Assembly (NCBI RefSeq): GCF_019649055.1
Contig: NW_026570426.1
Location: forward strand, 83,296-147,295
Length of the DNA: 64,000 bases
Direction of reading: 5' to 3'
Source of the DNA: Paramacrobiotus metropolitanus
Taxonomy: Eukaryota; Tardigrada; Eutardigrada; Parachela; Macrobiotidae
In this document: one piece after another, positions 10,168-21,744 of the stretch
How the letters are laid out: the number at the start of each line of letters is the position of its first letter
Numbering within the stretch: position 1 is the stretch's first letter
Position numbers and translations under genes: made by a program
Notes under the pieces: generated by a model
Database searches by the model: none
What the model saw: the letters and a program-made list of their open reading frames with translations, nothing else
Told to the model about the DNA's origin: nothing

Positions 10168-12937
10168 GGTTATCTCCGCGTTGCCGATCCGGAAGACGCT
10201 TGTAACGGCGAAGATGTGGAACCGGCGCCTCTCGCGGCGGAAGATAACCGATGGGTTCCGGTCTTTTTGCTGACGAACGATGTACCATTTGCTCCACAAA
10301 CCGGTAATTTTTCACGGTTAACAAACTCAACTGAAGCAACAGGCCACTGTTGCTTCAGTTCTTCTTGTAGATCCTCTAGAATTTTCATTATCATGTTCTC
10401 CCAAATTTTCCACAACCGCTTTATGACTTACACAGATTCTAATAATCTGATCGATGCTGCAAGTATCTAACAAATATTCTGGCGAAGCTTTATGACTTCG
10501 CCAAATTTCTTAGGAATATTTTATAACATAGCTTTCGCAAAAACGTTCTTTTCCAGGCTATCGGAATGCCATCGGCAGTGATGGTAGTGGAGTGGTTGCT
10601 AAGATCTTCAACGCTCAGGATAAAGGCTACAGCGGCATCATCGTGTACGCCAGCTTCTTCAAAGAGAAGACACCTCCGATGATAGTTAACGGAGAACCTC
10701 AGTATTTCAGCAGTATTCCAGCGCGGACGACACCATTTCCCATGCCGATTGCCGCCAACATTACCGACCAGATCGAGATCGCGGTGCATTTCGTCGGATA
10801 CGACTACGGAACTGGACTGGCGCGCTACGCGCTCAGTTCATCTACCACGATACGACACGGACAAAACTTTCTGCTTCGAAACGAAGCTCGAAGCGGTTTT
10901 AAATTTCTGATATCAGTATAACATCATCTGGTGGCTTTTGCATAGGTACAAACTGAACATTAATCCGGTGGAGGCCGATCAATCAGACCTGTACGCTTTC
11001 CTGTATGCTCTTATGTGAGTATTATTTCTTCAATTTATCTCCAAGAAACAGTCTTGGTGCATTGCAGGATAAACAAACTATCTTGATTTTTTCGTGGCAG
11101 AAATGTCAAACCTTCGCAATATGAACCTCCGTCACGGAGTAGCCCGTCTTCCAGCAGCACAGGATTGTCGCCAGACATCAGCTCAATACTCATGGGCATA
11201 CTGATTCCGTGCGCGGTTATCAGCGTCATAGGCCTAATCAGATACAAATATTACAAACGTCAAGCAGCCAAAGCAACCGCCCAAGCGATAAGGGTACGTT
11301 GCGTACCACGAAGCTCGAAGACACTGTTTAACGCTGCTGCTTATACCTCGTACAACTCTACGCCAAAATCCATTGAAAGAGGCATTTTTATAGATAGACG
11401 CGAGGCATTACGAAAGCTCTAAGGCATACAATCGAACTGGCAGCCTGTACGATGACGTCACGGTGGAGGAGACCGATCTTGCGAACTCCATAGGCTTGCG
11501 CGCTCTTTGCGTTCCAGCAGAACGAAATTTCCTTGCGTCTAAATGGGTTTTTTTTTAAAACTGAAAAACATGATGTTTCGTCACTGTCCCCGAAAATTCT
11601 AGCGGTAAAAGTTGAGTTAAAAGCAGTTTGGCCTCGCACATGGTGGATCCAAGAGCCAAGGTACTGGTGTGTCTTCAAAGAGTGGTTAAGCTGCAACCAT
11701 GGCCGTTTTCTTAATGATTAAAGTCCAGGAAACAAAGTCAAGTGAAAACATAAATTTCTGGACTCGTATTTCAGATAGTGTTCACATACTGATAGTGACA
11801 GATAGTCAGCAACTTAGTCGGAAGACTGCAGCCGTCCACAGTAAATCCGCACCACAAGCATAGCCACATGTGCAGGCTTCTTCCATAGACTTCCATGTTA
11901 AATAAAAACACTCATATCGCATCTAATTTGCAGCGGATCCGCGCTAACTTAGTATCAGAAGAAACAACAAATTATTCTCTTTCTTTTGAGGTGTTCCTGG
12001 AGACTTATAAACAAAGGTACAAGGAATTCTAGAATTTCAAAGTTGAATGTAAGTCTACGGGCGACACAGTACATCGTCTCCACTATCCTGACACCGTCGC
12101 AGTCGATTTTATGCCTGTAGCTTTCGTAATGCCTCGATAGACGTCATCGTTGGCGGTTTTGACATACAGTGTAGTAGTGCGCACGGTAAAGTTCTTCGTA
12201 GTTGTGAATCGTACAAATAATGTACGCGCTGGCTCTGCTACAGTTCCTGTTTTGGAAGATAGACTGTCAGTAAAAGCTCAGATTCGCCCGGCTTTTGCGT
12301 CAGCGCGTCAGTTAAATTAAGGTGATAAATCAACGTGTTGATAGATCGCCCGGGCCGCAGCCGAGTTGAAGCTGGCGCGCATGCAAGCTTTTCGAGAGGA
12401 GCAAGTGCGACGCTTTATCGAGGCCTTCAAAGAGCGCGCTCAGACCGCCGGAGAGGAAGAGCACGTGCAAGCCAACGGCATCCCGTTGACAACCGCGGAA
12501 ATGCACCGGCTGACGGAACTGACGCAAGTAAAGGTCACCGAGGAATCCGACGACATCTGCCCCACCTGTCAGCAGACGTTTGTGGTGGACGAAATGAAAA
12601 TTGTTCTACCTTGCTCCCATGGTAAGTTGACCTTTCGTCTCAACCGGTGGACAATATAGTAAGCTTTTTGTATATACTCGTACAATGCACAAGCACAGCC
12701 GTGTTTCGCTTTCGCGACCGCTCTCTTTCGTCATCAACTGCTACCCGAAACAGTCATAAGCAACGTCATTACTCGCTATGTTAAAATGCGAATTATGTTT
12801 TATTGCCTTTTTTTGCAGTCGGCCACTCGGCATGCTTGACGACCTGGCTGACGATGTACTCGCGCAATTGTCCCGTGTGCCGACAGCCCGTTTCAACGGA
12901 ATATACCTCTGAACCCGATGCAAGCTATTATTTCTAA
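10168..12937 (+). CDS. PA-TM-RING E3 ligase, copy 2 (5' exon not found)
   Basis: Exons seen: PA-1 10168-10303 (YLRVADPEDACNGEDVEPAP); PA-2 from 10557 (VVAKIFNAQDKGYSGIIVYA ... IAVHFVGYDYG); linker 10946-11014; TM 11101-11293 (ILMGILIPCAVISVIGLI, then YKYYKRQAAK); RING-1 12361-12621 (DDICPTCQQTF ... LPCSH); RING-2 12819-12937 (VGHSACLTTWLTMYSRN, CPVC, TAA). All junctions checked are phase-compatible except the donor of PA-2: where sister copies have a GT after the tyrosine-rich end, this copy reads CGATACGA. All eight RING-H2 ligands are present. No signal-peptide exon is visible upstream. The TM-RING intron carries MITE copy B. The gene may be 5'-truncated, or its first exon may have diverged. 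Confidence 0.7.
11401..12136. mobile_element. MITE copy B (736 bp, 7-bp TSD), inverted relative to copy A
   Basis: It is the reverse complement of the element at 6772-7510 with few differences. It is flanked by a perfect 7-bp duplication, ATAGACG (11394-11400 and 12137-12143). It lies in the intron between the TM and RING-1 exons of copy 2, so it can be spliced out. Confidence 0.85.
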
Positions 12938-13362
12938 TTCTGCCACAATTCTGTCTGAAATGCCACGGCTTGCAAACGGAACCATTGTAATTTTTATAAA
13001 GTTTTTTTTTAAATGGCGCTTCGAAGTAAACGATTTTTGGTACTTACTATTAAAATTGCTTCTGTGGCTTTGACGCCTTACTGCTTTTGAAATTTAATTA
13101 GTGTCTGCGCGTGTTTCTTCAAAATTAAATGGCAATCGGGGATCTTCACTTTGCCGTTTGCAAGAATCCTGGAAGCAAACTCCGTGGTATGATTGGCAAT
13201 ACTAGAACTGCGAAACACTGACATGGCTGCTTTTACCTACAGTAGTATACCTAACGCTAACGGTAACGGGAGGACCCCGCTTATTGGCCATCGATAAAAG
13301 CGCGTGATGTGCCGATTGTGTGTGTCTGCGTGTATAGACTGAATGCTGCTGTTTTTTTGCGG
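12938..13362. other. 3' flank of copy 2, no gene seen
   Basis: AT-rich sequence between the stop of copy 2 and the PAT/Ngaro element. No coding or repeat feature supported. Confidence 0.4.
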
Positions 13363-13489
13363 ATAAACGCTGGTACCTCACTTTATTTTCGTTAACACAA
13401 TACATTACAGAATCGCTACAGACATGGGGGGAACGAAAGGGCACCGAAGTGCCAACAACAACACGGTGCGAAGCGCCCTAAGGACGCCC
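13363..13489. repeat. Split direct repeat B, outer copy
   Basis: 127 bp starting ATAAACGCTGGTACCTCAC and ending AAGGACGCCC. Nearly identical to 13694-13820. It forms the left (3') end of the PAT/Ngaro element. Confidence 0.9.
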
Positions 13490-13501
13490 GAGAGCGAAAA
13501 A

Positions 13502-13693
13502 AAAATTTTTGCAAGTAACTAGCTGCAATAATGAAGCCGGCAGCCGGTGTGCAGGGGCTTTTATAGGCTTAGCGGCGCAAGTAACCCGGATCCGGCGTAG
13601 TAGGAGGTAGGCGAGCGGTTAAAGGGCAGAGAGAGGCTGCAAGTTCAGGTGGGCGTTTATCAACAGATTTCTCCCATCAGAGAAATCTTCCCC
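13502..13693. repeat. Split direct repeat A, inner copy
   Basis: 192 bp from AAAATTTTTGCAAGTAACT to AGAAATCTTCCCC. Nearly identical to 17962-18153 and abuts repeat B at 13694. Confidence 0.9.
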
Positions 13694-13820
13694 ATAAACG
13701 CTGGTACCTCACTTTATTTTCGTTAACACAATACATGACAGAATCGCTACAGACATGGGGGGAACGAAAGGGCACCGAAGTGCCAACAACAACACGGTGC
13801 GAAGCGCCCTAAGGACGCCC
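13694..13820. repeat. Split direct repeat B, inner copy
   Basis: 127 bp, second copy of 13363-13489. It overlaps the 3' end of the tyrosine recombinase frame. Confidence 0.9.
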
Positions 13821-14751
13821 AAAATCCCCCAAACTGGTCGATACCGTTTCGGCGAAGTGGGATCGAAGGTCTCGAGTGCGGTCCGCATAACGTTCGAAGC
13901 ACTGACTGGCCCAAGTGCCCTGAGCTTTTAGTTCATCCGGTGACACACCGGCGGCAGCCGCAAAGGTGGCACGACCTCTACGGAAACTGTGCAGCGAGTA
14001 GCGGCGGGGATCATATCCGGCGGTTTCGAGGAGGTTTTTCAGAAAGCGCTGAAACTTGTTTGCGGTCAGCGGATCTAGTTTCCGGTTTGCGGTTTTGATA
14101 GAGAACGGCGACGCATGCGGGTGCTTCATGACCTTTTTCTCAATGGCGGAGAATGCCTGTTACCGGGCAAAGCGGGGAATTGGCCACCCGTGGCAACGGC
14201 AGCGTTATCATCATCGAGGCGTGTGCTGTTGTTTTAATCTGCGGTACAGTGATCTCAAGGCCGGAGGCGGTGCGTTTAATCCCACTGACTCGCAAGTATT
14301 TGCTGTTTCCACTAAACTTCAGCAAATTACTTTTGCGAAGGAGAGAAAAGAAAGCAAACAAGGCGGCCGCCCAGAAGGCTTTCCGGCATTGCTTGGGCAG
14401 TACAGAGAGGTGGCGTTTAATGGCGTACAAGATCTCCGGTGTTATAGGTAATCGAGCATTTGGCGTCTGCCTTTTCTTTTGTTGAACACCACGGAGTGTC
14501 TGTCGGATGCGGAAATGACCGAGATCTGGTGCTTCAAACCCCTTCAGGTGATGAAGCGACACCACGCTGGCCAGATAGTTGTTTATGGAGGTGAACTGCA
14601 TCCTCGGAGAGAGGTGGGCAATATAGCGGCATAGCGTTTTAATCGTGGCCGGATAGGGCCGCGTTGAAATGCTTTTGCAAAACCGGCGGTAGGCTTGCCA
14701 CTGGCACTTTCTCGTGCGCAATGAGGAGGGCGCGAGTGAGGCTTTCCACAA
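13809..14751 (-). pseudogene. Tyrosine recombinase of the PAT/Ngaro element, one frameshift
   Basis: This enzyme integrates the circular DNA copy of the element. The N-terminal part (14751-14140) has the core-binding region and the first catalytic Arg (FAFFSLLRKSNLL). The C-terminal part (14129-13809) has the box-2 motif LHSFRRGRAT (His-x-x-Arg), a Trp in GTWASQCFERY and the catalytic Tyr in the same string. So the R...HxxR...W...Y set is present. The two parts are in different frames and meet near 14130-14160, where a one-base shift ends the first part at ILRH-stop. The 5' end overlaps the end of the RT/RH frame, as in related elements. Confidence 0.85.
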
Positions 14752-16413
14752 TTTGCGCCAGCCGTTTGTCCAATCGTCGCGTTTGGATACCTGAAAAGGA
14801 AGCCCGGTGGTAAGGGGCGCACCAACCCTATACCCTGTGGAAGTGCCGATTGCAATAACGCGGGGTCGAGCGTATGGCGACTCAAGGCATCGGCCACAAC
14901 ATTAGCCTTGCCCGGTAAGTACGCTGCAGCAACCCGGAAATCGTACGCCAGTGAGGCGTAAAAGACAAGTTTAAGCCAAGACAGCGCATATTGATTTTTT
15001 TGAACATGCGCGGTTAATATAAGCAACAGTTTGTGTGTTGTCAGATTCAATGACAACACGGAAGCCCGATAGTTGCGGAGCCCAAATAAGCAGCGGCAAG
15101 CAGGCGGCGACCAGCTCTAGGAAATTTATGTTGTTTAGCAGTGAAGCTTCAACAAGCGGCGTTGCGGCCCAAATCTTTTGCAGTTTTGCGGCTGGCTTAT
15201 AAGGTTGCCACGAACCCGCGAGTAGGTGACTTCCAAACGTGGCACCGAATCCAGCAAGGCACGCGTCTGTCCGTATGAAGACAGTTTCGCGTGGGGGCGA
15301 CAACAAGGATGGGCAAAGGCCATTCAGTGCTTTCGAAATCTCGTACCACCATTGTAGTTCAAATTTCAACGCTGCCGTAAGCCTAGTGCGGTGACTTGGG
15401 CGGGCTAGCGGCCTCAGGGCATCAATAAAGAGGCGAGTGAAAGGACGAGCACCATAAATGGCTTTTGCGGCAAAATTGAGTCGACCGGCTAGCTGCTGCA
15501 GTTCTCTTTTGGTGACTTTTGACTTGTGCATGATCTCTTCAACTTGCGCGGTCAGTGTGCACAACTTGTCCTGCGGCAGTTCTACAGTAAGTTTGACCGA
15601 GTCCAGGATGATTCCCAAAAAGCGTATGCGGGTAGTAGGTGAAATAACTTTTTCCCAGTTAATTTCGACCCCTAGCTCCGTGAGCGTGGCAATAAGGCAT
15701 TCTAGAGCGGCCTGGCAGATTAGGCTAGTGGCGCCAATGAGCAAAAAGTCATCGAGGTAGCAGATGATTGTGTGACCTTTCCGTCTCACCATGCGTGCAA
15801 TGGCCGATGACAGGCGGAAAAATATAAAAGGCGCTATGCAGAATCCAAAGCATAGGAAATTATCCACAAAGTAAGATTCGGGCTTATCATCAAAACTCCG
15901 GGCAAAACCTTGTAACTGTCTGTGAAGCGGGTACACCGGGACATGGTGGTAGGCGGACTTTATGTCGACGAGTGCGTAATGGTAAGCATAGCTGCTGTTT
16001 TTCAGTGCGTCGTCAACCGATTGCAGAGAAAACTTATCTGGGAAGATGTGCGAATTTAGGCTATTGCTAAAAGGTCGACTGCAGTCGGTTATTGGGCGGA
16101 AGTTGTCTGAGTTGGCTTTCTGTATGGCGCCTATGGCATGCACGCGTATTGGCTTTATTTGCTGGTGAGATATTTTACCGGCGGTGAGCTCGCTTAGGAA
16201 AAGTTTATATAGGAAAGGTTTCGCTTGTTCGGACAGAGCACTGGCATAGTTTTTACATTCGGCTGGGCTTATAGCATCCAAATTTTCAACAATTTTAAAA
16301 CCGCATTGTAGCCCATTAAGAATAAAATCCCGATCGAAATCGTCACGCAAAAGGCTATCCCAGTTAGTTATTCTTCGTGTTAAGGAACATATTTCATAAA
16401 GTGCCATAACCAA
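14583..16413 (-). pseudogene. Reverse transcriptase/RNase H of the PAT/Ngaro element, one frameshift
   Basis: RT motifs read NFRPITDCSRPFSNSLN, DIKSAYHHVPV, a GFCIAPFIFFRLSSA block and YLDDFLLIG (catalytic Asp pair). The thumb region is followed by RNase H, with FIRTDACLAGFGAT (first Asp), LVEASLLNNINFLELVAA (Glu), VIESDNTQTVAYINR (Asp) and a C-terminal LPGKANVVADALSRH. The main frame (16413-14971) ends prematurely after SDNTQTVAYINRACSK. The RNase H tail continues in the next frame (from about 15000 down). The shift lies in a run of seven A on the coding strand (seven T near 14996-15002); six would keep the frame. It is a replication or sequencing slip more likely than programmed frameshifting. 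Confidence 0.88.
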
Positions 16414-16693
16414 ATTCGATAATTAGTGTAAACAGCATTCCAATTAGAAATCTACAATGCGCTGGAGAGCGATTCGAATAAATTTCATATGACAGTTCTG
16501 TAGCATGCATTAGGCTGGCTTAAGACAATCGCACAAGGATGTAATTATTAGGTTAGCAGACAGTCATTATTACTATCACGATATTCAAACAAAGAGGACA
16601 TGCCAAGAAATTAGGAATTTGACCTGTATAATGCCCTTAACCCGGATTCCATCGCGACAGACAATCAGTGGCCCAGAAAAACAAGCAGTCAGG

Positions 16694-17893
16694 CTAATTA
16701 GTTCCGGTGGCAGTGCGGCGCAATTGCGGGCAATTTTGGCGGCCATGACCTGGTTGTTTGCACTTGTAGCACTCATGGCGATAGTTGCAGCCAGGACAGC
16801 CATCTTTGTTGAAACGCCCGCACACGGGCGCCGACGAGTTTCCGTTGCGTGCATGGCCACTGGCCGGCATAGCGGCGTTGGCCGTCGACGTGGAAGGAAC
16901 CAGTGCATTTCTTCCCGCAATAGAGTGGCGGCAGTAACTGGCGGCGTGGAAATGGGCTGCGGCGATATTCTCTCGCTTCGCCACGTCATCCAATGCCCAA
17001 TGCTGATGCTTGGCGCGGTAGCGGAAGTCCTGGTCGAAAGCAAGGATGCTGCGGGCGTAATAATTCTTGCGCTTCTGAGCCAAGTAGTCCAGGTAGTCGG
17101 CGAATTCTTGGGCGGTTTTTAGGTGCTTTGGGTTTGGCGATTGCAGAAGGCGCTTAAGCGTTTCCATGTTACCCGCCCAGAATTCATCCAGCGTTAAATC
17201 GGACCATTTGAGCTTGCTCTTGACCTTTCCGTTGGCACCCAGGCTGGCTTGGGCGAACACAAACTTATGTGGGCGGCGCAACGTGCGGGCTTCCGTGCTC
17301 AGATCAGACCAGGATGCCTGGTTATGGGACTTACCACTGGCCGAACTGGAAGAGCTGCTGCTGGATGAGCGGGATGAGCTACGGGAGGACGACGTGGAGC
17401 TGGAACGGCTGCTAGTGCGTGAGGGAGAGCGAGAGCGGCGCTGCTTTTTGGCCTTTGATGGTTTCCCGGCGTCGCCATCCACGATAACGTTGCGCTTGTG
17501 CTTGATGTCGCTGATGACCTTTAGGGCAGCGACGCGGGGCTCATAGGCTTGGAACTCTTTAATGCGGCGGCGGTCACCAATCTTCTTAACGATCGTGTCC
17601 ATGTCCTCCGACAACAGCAATGGCAGGTGAGATGGTTCAGTGATGTTCTCTTCCTGGAGTGCTGCAATTGTCTCTTGGCTGAGGCCGATTTCGGCAAGGG
17701 TTCGTGGTGGCTGAGCTAGTTCTTGGCGTTGCTGGCCGGCACGGACAGGTGGTTGATCTTTCGGGTAGAAATGATCAATCAGGCGGTCGGCAAGGGTGGT
17801 GATTCCCCCTTTGGCAGATAAACCGGCGTCTTTACAGGCGGCTCTCAGAGCGGAAAGCGACATATTCTTATAGTCGGAAGCAGATGGTGCCAT
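16694..17893 (-). CDS. Gag-like protein with SAP domain and zinc knuckle (PAT/Ngaro element)
   Basis: A 399-residue intact frame. It begins with a SAP-like DNA-binding motif (about residues 11-42, LSALRAACKDAGLSAKGG ... DRLIDHF). A helical, SAM-like segment follows (LSQETIAALQEENI ... IGDRRRIKEF, about 75-120), then a long Ser/Arg-rich stretch, and a C-terminal Cys-rich region with CPGCNYRHEC and a classic CCHC knuckle, CYKCKQPGHGRQNC. This suits RNA packaging plus binding to DNA or chromatin. It is the only unbroken protein of the element. Confidence 0.85.
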   Translation of the reverse strand: MAPSASDYKNMSLSALRAACKDAGLSAKGGITTLADRLIDHFYPKDQPPVRAGQQRQELAQPPRTLAEIGLSQETIAALQEENITEPSHLPLLLSEDMDTIVKKIGDRRRIKEFQAYEPRVAALKVISDIKHKRNVIVDGDAGKPSKAKKQRRSRSPSRTSSRSSSTSSSRSSSRSSSSSSSSSASGKSHNQASWSDLSTEARTLRRPHKFVFAQASLGANGKVKSKLKWSDLTLDEFWAGNMETLKRLLQSPNPKHLKTAQEFADYLDYLAQKRKNYYARSILAFDQDFRYRAKHQHWALDDVAKRENIAAAHFHAASYCRHSIAGRNALVPSTSTANAAMPASGHARNGNSSAPVCGRFNKDGCPGCNYRHECYKCKQPGHGRQNCPQLRRTATGTN

Positions 17894-17961
17894 AATGAAT
17901 AGCTGCGTGATTCACTACGTGAACCGAAAACTTTTGCAAAGTGCGAGTCAAAAAATTTCAG

Positions 17962-18153
17962 AAAATTTTTGCAAGTAACTAGCTGCAGTAATGAAGCCGG
18001 CAGCCGGTGTGCAGGGGCTTTTATAGGCTTAGCGGCGCAAGTAACCCGGATCCGGCGTAGTAGGAGGTAGGCGAGCGGTTAAAGGGCAGAGAGAGGCTGC
18101 AAGTTCAGGTGGGCGTTTATCAACAGATTTCTCCCATCAGAGAAATCTTCCCC
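17962..18153. repeat. Split direct repeat A, outer copy
   Basis: 192-bp copy of 13502-13693. It forms the 5' end of the minus-strand PAT/Ngaro element and presumably holds its promoter. Confidence 0.9.
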
Positions 18154-18576
18154 GTTAATTTTTATCTTGGACTATAGTGCCATACTGCCATACCAGTACG
18201 ATGGCAGTGATTTCAGTTGCCACCAGGGTACCGCAAACACGCTTTATTACAATAAATAATTTCATGAACGCCATTTGATTCAAAGACGATGTCATTCGCT
18301 CCGCTCATTATACGAGCAAAATAATCAACAGTCGGCTTTGCTTTGGAGCAGGATGCGCCGGCAGGTATGAACGTTACTGTTGTTTCCCATACGCGCAAAA
18401 AACACGGTTCATGTGCGTAAAACTGGTAGACAATTGCATCATGTCTTTTGCCGCTCGATATGATGCAATAGAACTCGTTATCCAGTTAAAAACCAGCATC
18501 GTGCGTATCATATATGGTGCGCATCATGCGCTATTAATGCACTTACTGGCAATTCCGCCGTATGCGCTGTTGTGAT

Positions 18577-18585
18577 TATAAAAGG
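18577..18585 (+). promoter_or_regulatory. TATA box of PA-TM-RING copy 3 (putative)
   Basis: TATAAAAGG about 260 bp upstream of the copy-3 start codon, in otherwise mixed-composition DNA. The position fits a core promoter with a 5' leader of roughly 240 bases. No experimental support. Confidence 0.35.
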
Positions 18586-18846
18586 AGCTTGCACAAGGTT
18601 ATTCGCTAAGCTCCGAGAATGTGCTACAACGGCTTATTTCTTTCTCTTTAGATTTTTTTCAAGATTGTTTCCTGCGCAAGTTTAGTTACTAGAATTTGAA
18701 ATGCTCGTCGTAGAAATTCATACTGCATAAGCTTATTACTTATCGCAATGAGGAAAGTGTGGCTCGTGATTACAGCACCCATCGGATTCCACTAGTTGAG
18801 CTCGGCTGTCAGAAGCCCACGTTAGTCCGAATCCTTGGGTGATCAC

Positions 18847-21744
18847 ATGCGGAAGGGACCATTTTTCCTAGGTTTTCTTTTGGGACTGAGTTGGCTGGTG
18901 CAGCCCGGCCATGGCTTAATTGAAGTGTACAGCGGAAATGACGACTCAAGTGTCTGGGTTCCCGCATTTCAGTTTCCCAATTATCAGGCCATCGCTGGCC
19001 GTATCAGCGGTGTTCCGGTAAGTTGTTACGGCGCAGTTTTTGATCCCAAAAGCAAATTCGCGAAGAATAATTTGTAATGGTGCGCGTACCACTTAACTTC
19101 CATGTCGATGTCGATAAAAAAAAACAGATGTACTGACCGGCTGCTATTTCGCTCTCCCGACGTAAATGACTATCTGCTAATGGTTTACAGCAATTCGTAG
19201 AGGTTCTTTAAGACTTCGTTAACCCCACATACGTGTTTAGAGTTATCTTCGAGTTGCCATTCCAGAAAACGACCGCAATGGCGAACTTGTCGAAGCGGCG
19301 CCGCAGGTGTGGGAAAACAGCCGCTTGGTTCCCTTCTTCTTGTTGACGGATGACACGCCCTGTTTCCCACAAACTGGTAATTTTACAGTTGAAGAATGTG
19401 ATATGCACACCGGGCCAGATTCGTATGCGTGTCTTCCTGACATGTTCTTTATTATTTAATAAACAAAATAAATTGACTTGCTACATGTACTGAGTATTTT
19501 AATTGTCGACATATCAGCAACCGGCTGTCTTGCAAACAAACGATTTCTTCCTCAACGCACACAAATCTTCCGTACAAAGTAAAAAAATTGTGGAAAAATG
19601 GGCATGAAATGTGGTTGCTATTAACAACCAAACATTTAAAAATCATTACTAGGATAATACATATTTTTCATTTAATAATTTACATAGACTTCTTATAAAT
19701 TGATAAATAAATAAATAATTATTTGATAATTAATTTGTTAATAAATGATAATCCTAAAAGTGCATGCCGTGAGAGTGAAATAGACGCAATCCCGTAAATG
19801 CCTGCGTTGCCATGTACGCTTTATTAGTCGGTTTGCGATTATGATGCTGCCGTATTGCAGTCGGCAACGACGTCAGCGGAGTGACGGCAAAGATCTTCAA
19901 CGCCCAGAGCAAAGGCTACAACGGCGTCATCATTTACGCAGATGCCTCCAAAGAGACAGTAGCCCCACCGTGGATTACCAACGGAGAGCGGGTTGTTCCC
20001 GGTCCTGCGCAACCACCGATCACGCCCTTCCCGATGCCGATTCCAGCCAATATTGCCGACCAAATATGCATTGCGGTGCATTTTGTCGGACACGACTACG
20101 GACTGCAACTGACGCAATACGCGTAAAATGTGTTACTGTGCAGATCATCAGTACTTTGGTTAATACAGCTTTGCGGCTTCCCCGTAGATTCCGGCCGGTC
20201 GCTGGTTCTCCTTCATACAATTCCTGTCGATATCGACTGAGAGCTAATTCCGAGGATATCGGCACTTCAGCTCACTGGTTCCCCGTCCAGTAAGTGACAA
20301 TCGTTATGTTTATCAAGAAACCTGAGCACATCAGGAACGAGATTAATTATCTGTATTTTTATGATTTTTATGTCACCATAGAAGTGATTACAACCGTCCA
20401 CAAACTACGCAGTATGTCAACTCAGCATCGACGAATCCGCGTCGCCGTTGGTTGATAGAACCATAGGTGTGGTGACGATCCTTTCCGCCGCTGCTCTCTG
20501 CGTCCTCCTCTGGTTAGTCCGATGTGCCTACCGGCGACGAAAAAACCGCCAAGCCGCAGCCCAACAAGTATGTGATCTGCCGAACAGTCAAACAGCCGAA
20601 CATCTGACTAACTTCGAACAGCCTCAATTTCCGGACCAGGTGTGTACAAGTAGAGGTCCACAAGTAGCACTGCTTGCACAGGTCACATGCAGAATTCGTG
20701 AGACCACTGCGAAACTCCAAATCAAGCGATTCTATTGGGGTTTTGCTAATTCAAACTGACATGTACGATCTCACGTGAACCCTTCAAACACTTGTCAAAC
20801 TGTTCCGAATGTACCTAGAGAATTCAAACCGTTTTTAACGTAACGGTAATTAATACGCTGTTTTCCAAATAATATTATGTGGATAAGTGATGTAACACTG
20901 GGGCCACGTAGTAAAACAAATGATCCAGCGCATCTGTGACCAGTCAAACTTTCAGGCTTTGGGGAGGCACCGATTTGGCGTGACCTCTTTAACCCCGGTT
21001 CGCTTCCTTAATTCCGCGAACGAATTGCGGAGGCAGCTAGCGCGCCGATTTTTCGAGACCTTCGCAAACGGCTTCCAGCCCGCCGGAGGGGAGCACGTGC
21101 CAGCCAACGGTCCCCGCCTGACACTCTCGCAAATGCAACGGCTGGTATCAGTCAAGGTCACCGAAGAATCCGACGACGTCTGTCCGATCTGTCAGCATGC
21201 GTTTGCTGTAGACGAGGTGAAAATCATCCTGCCCTGCTTTCACGGTAAGTTCCAGGGCTAACCAAGGAATGTGACCGCCAAAACAGTAACTACACCGAGC
21301 TCCACAATGGGGTGGTTGTCTTTGTAAGGACTAAGGAGAGCAGACATATTGAGGCTGTGAAAGCACCCTGTAACAGCTGGTTTTACGCTAATGCAAGAAC
21401 AAAGTTTCTCGCAATGCTTTTGTGAACGGGTTTGTCGCCTAGAGACGGTTACGTTATCCATGAATATTGCAAAAGATCAGAGCGCAATGTTCTAGAACTA
21501 CTATTTTTCATAAGCGTGGATCACTTGGTCAGCACAAGAGCCCAGTTGTACTAGCAATTTCTAACATTTTTTTGCAGTTGGCCATTCGACTTGCTTGATG
21601 ACCTGGCTGACGACCTCTTCGCGCAAATGCCCCGTGTGCCGACAACCCGTGGAAACGGAATCAACCGCGGAATCCAACCCGAGCGACTTCAATCCCGGCG
21701 CACTTCCTTCTGACTTTCAGAACTACAATGAAACCTCTCTATAA
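18847..21744 (+). pseudogene. PA-TM-RING E3 ligase, copy 3, with nonsense codon and transposon-derived C terminus
   Basis: Exons: signal peptide 18847-19017 (hydrophobic GFLLGLSWLV, donor GTAAGT); PA-1 19241-19376; PA-2 from 19861 (VTAKIFNAQSKGYNGVIIYA ... IAVHFVGHDYGLQLTQYA); TM about 20413-20567 (TIGVVTILSAAALCVLLWLV, then RRRKNRQ); RING-1 20956-21244 (DDVCPICQHAF ... LPCFH); RING-2 21578-21744. The upstream TTG at 18835 is not needed as a start. After QYA the PA-2 frame hits TAA (20124-20126) where sister genes read a Tyr codon (TAC), which would end the protein before the membrane span. The linker exon is not identifiable. The last coding bases (NETSL-stop) come from a DNA transposon inserted at 21726. 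It could now make a secreted PA-only protein, or be dead. Confidence 0.75.

Larger units (their letters stand above)
13363..18153 (-). mobile_element. Tyrosine-recombinase retrotransposon (PAT/Ngaro type)
   Basis: A 4.8-kb element read on the minus strand as A2 - gag - RT/RNase H - tyrosine recombinase - B2 - A1 - B1. The two different repeats (A, 192 bp; B, 127 bp) are arranged as A...B-A-B. This split direct repeat arrangement is the hallmark of PAT- and Ngaro-type elements; DIRS1-type elements have inverted ends. No target duplication is seen, as expected for recombinase-mediated insertion. I see no methyltransferase domain between RNase H and the recombinase, which favours an Ngaro-like assignment. 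The A copies and the B copies differ at very few positions, so insertion is recent. Single-base frameshifts break the RT/RH and recombinase frames. Confidence 0.9.

Noticed and set aside
14985-15010. Programmed -1 frameshifting at an A7 run between RT and RNase H
   Set aside because: The downstream frame needs a +1 shift (one A too many), not -1, and other DIRS-order elements read RT and RNase H in one frame.
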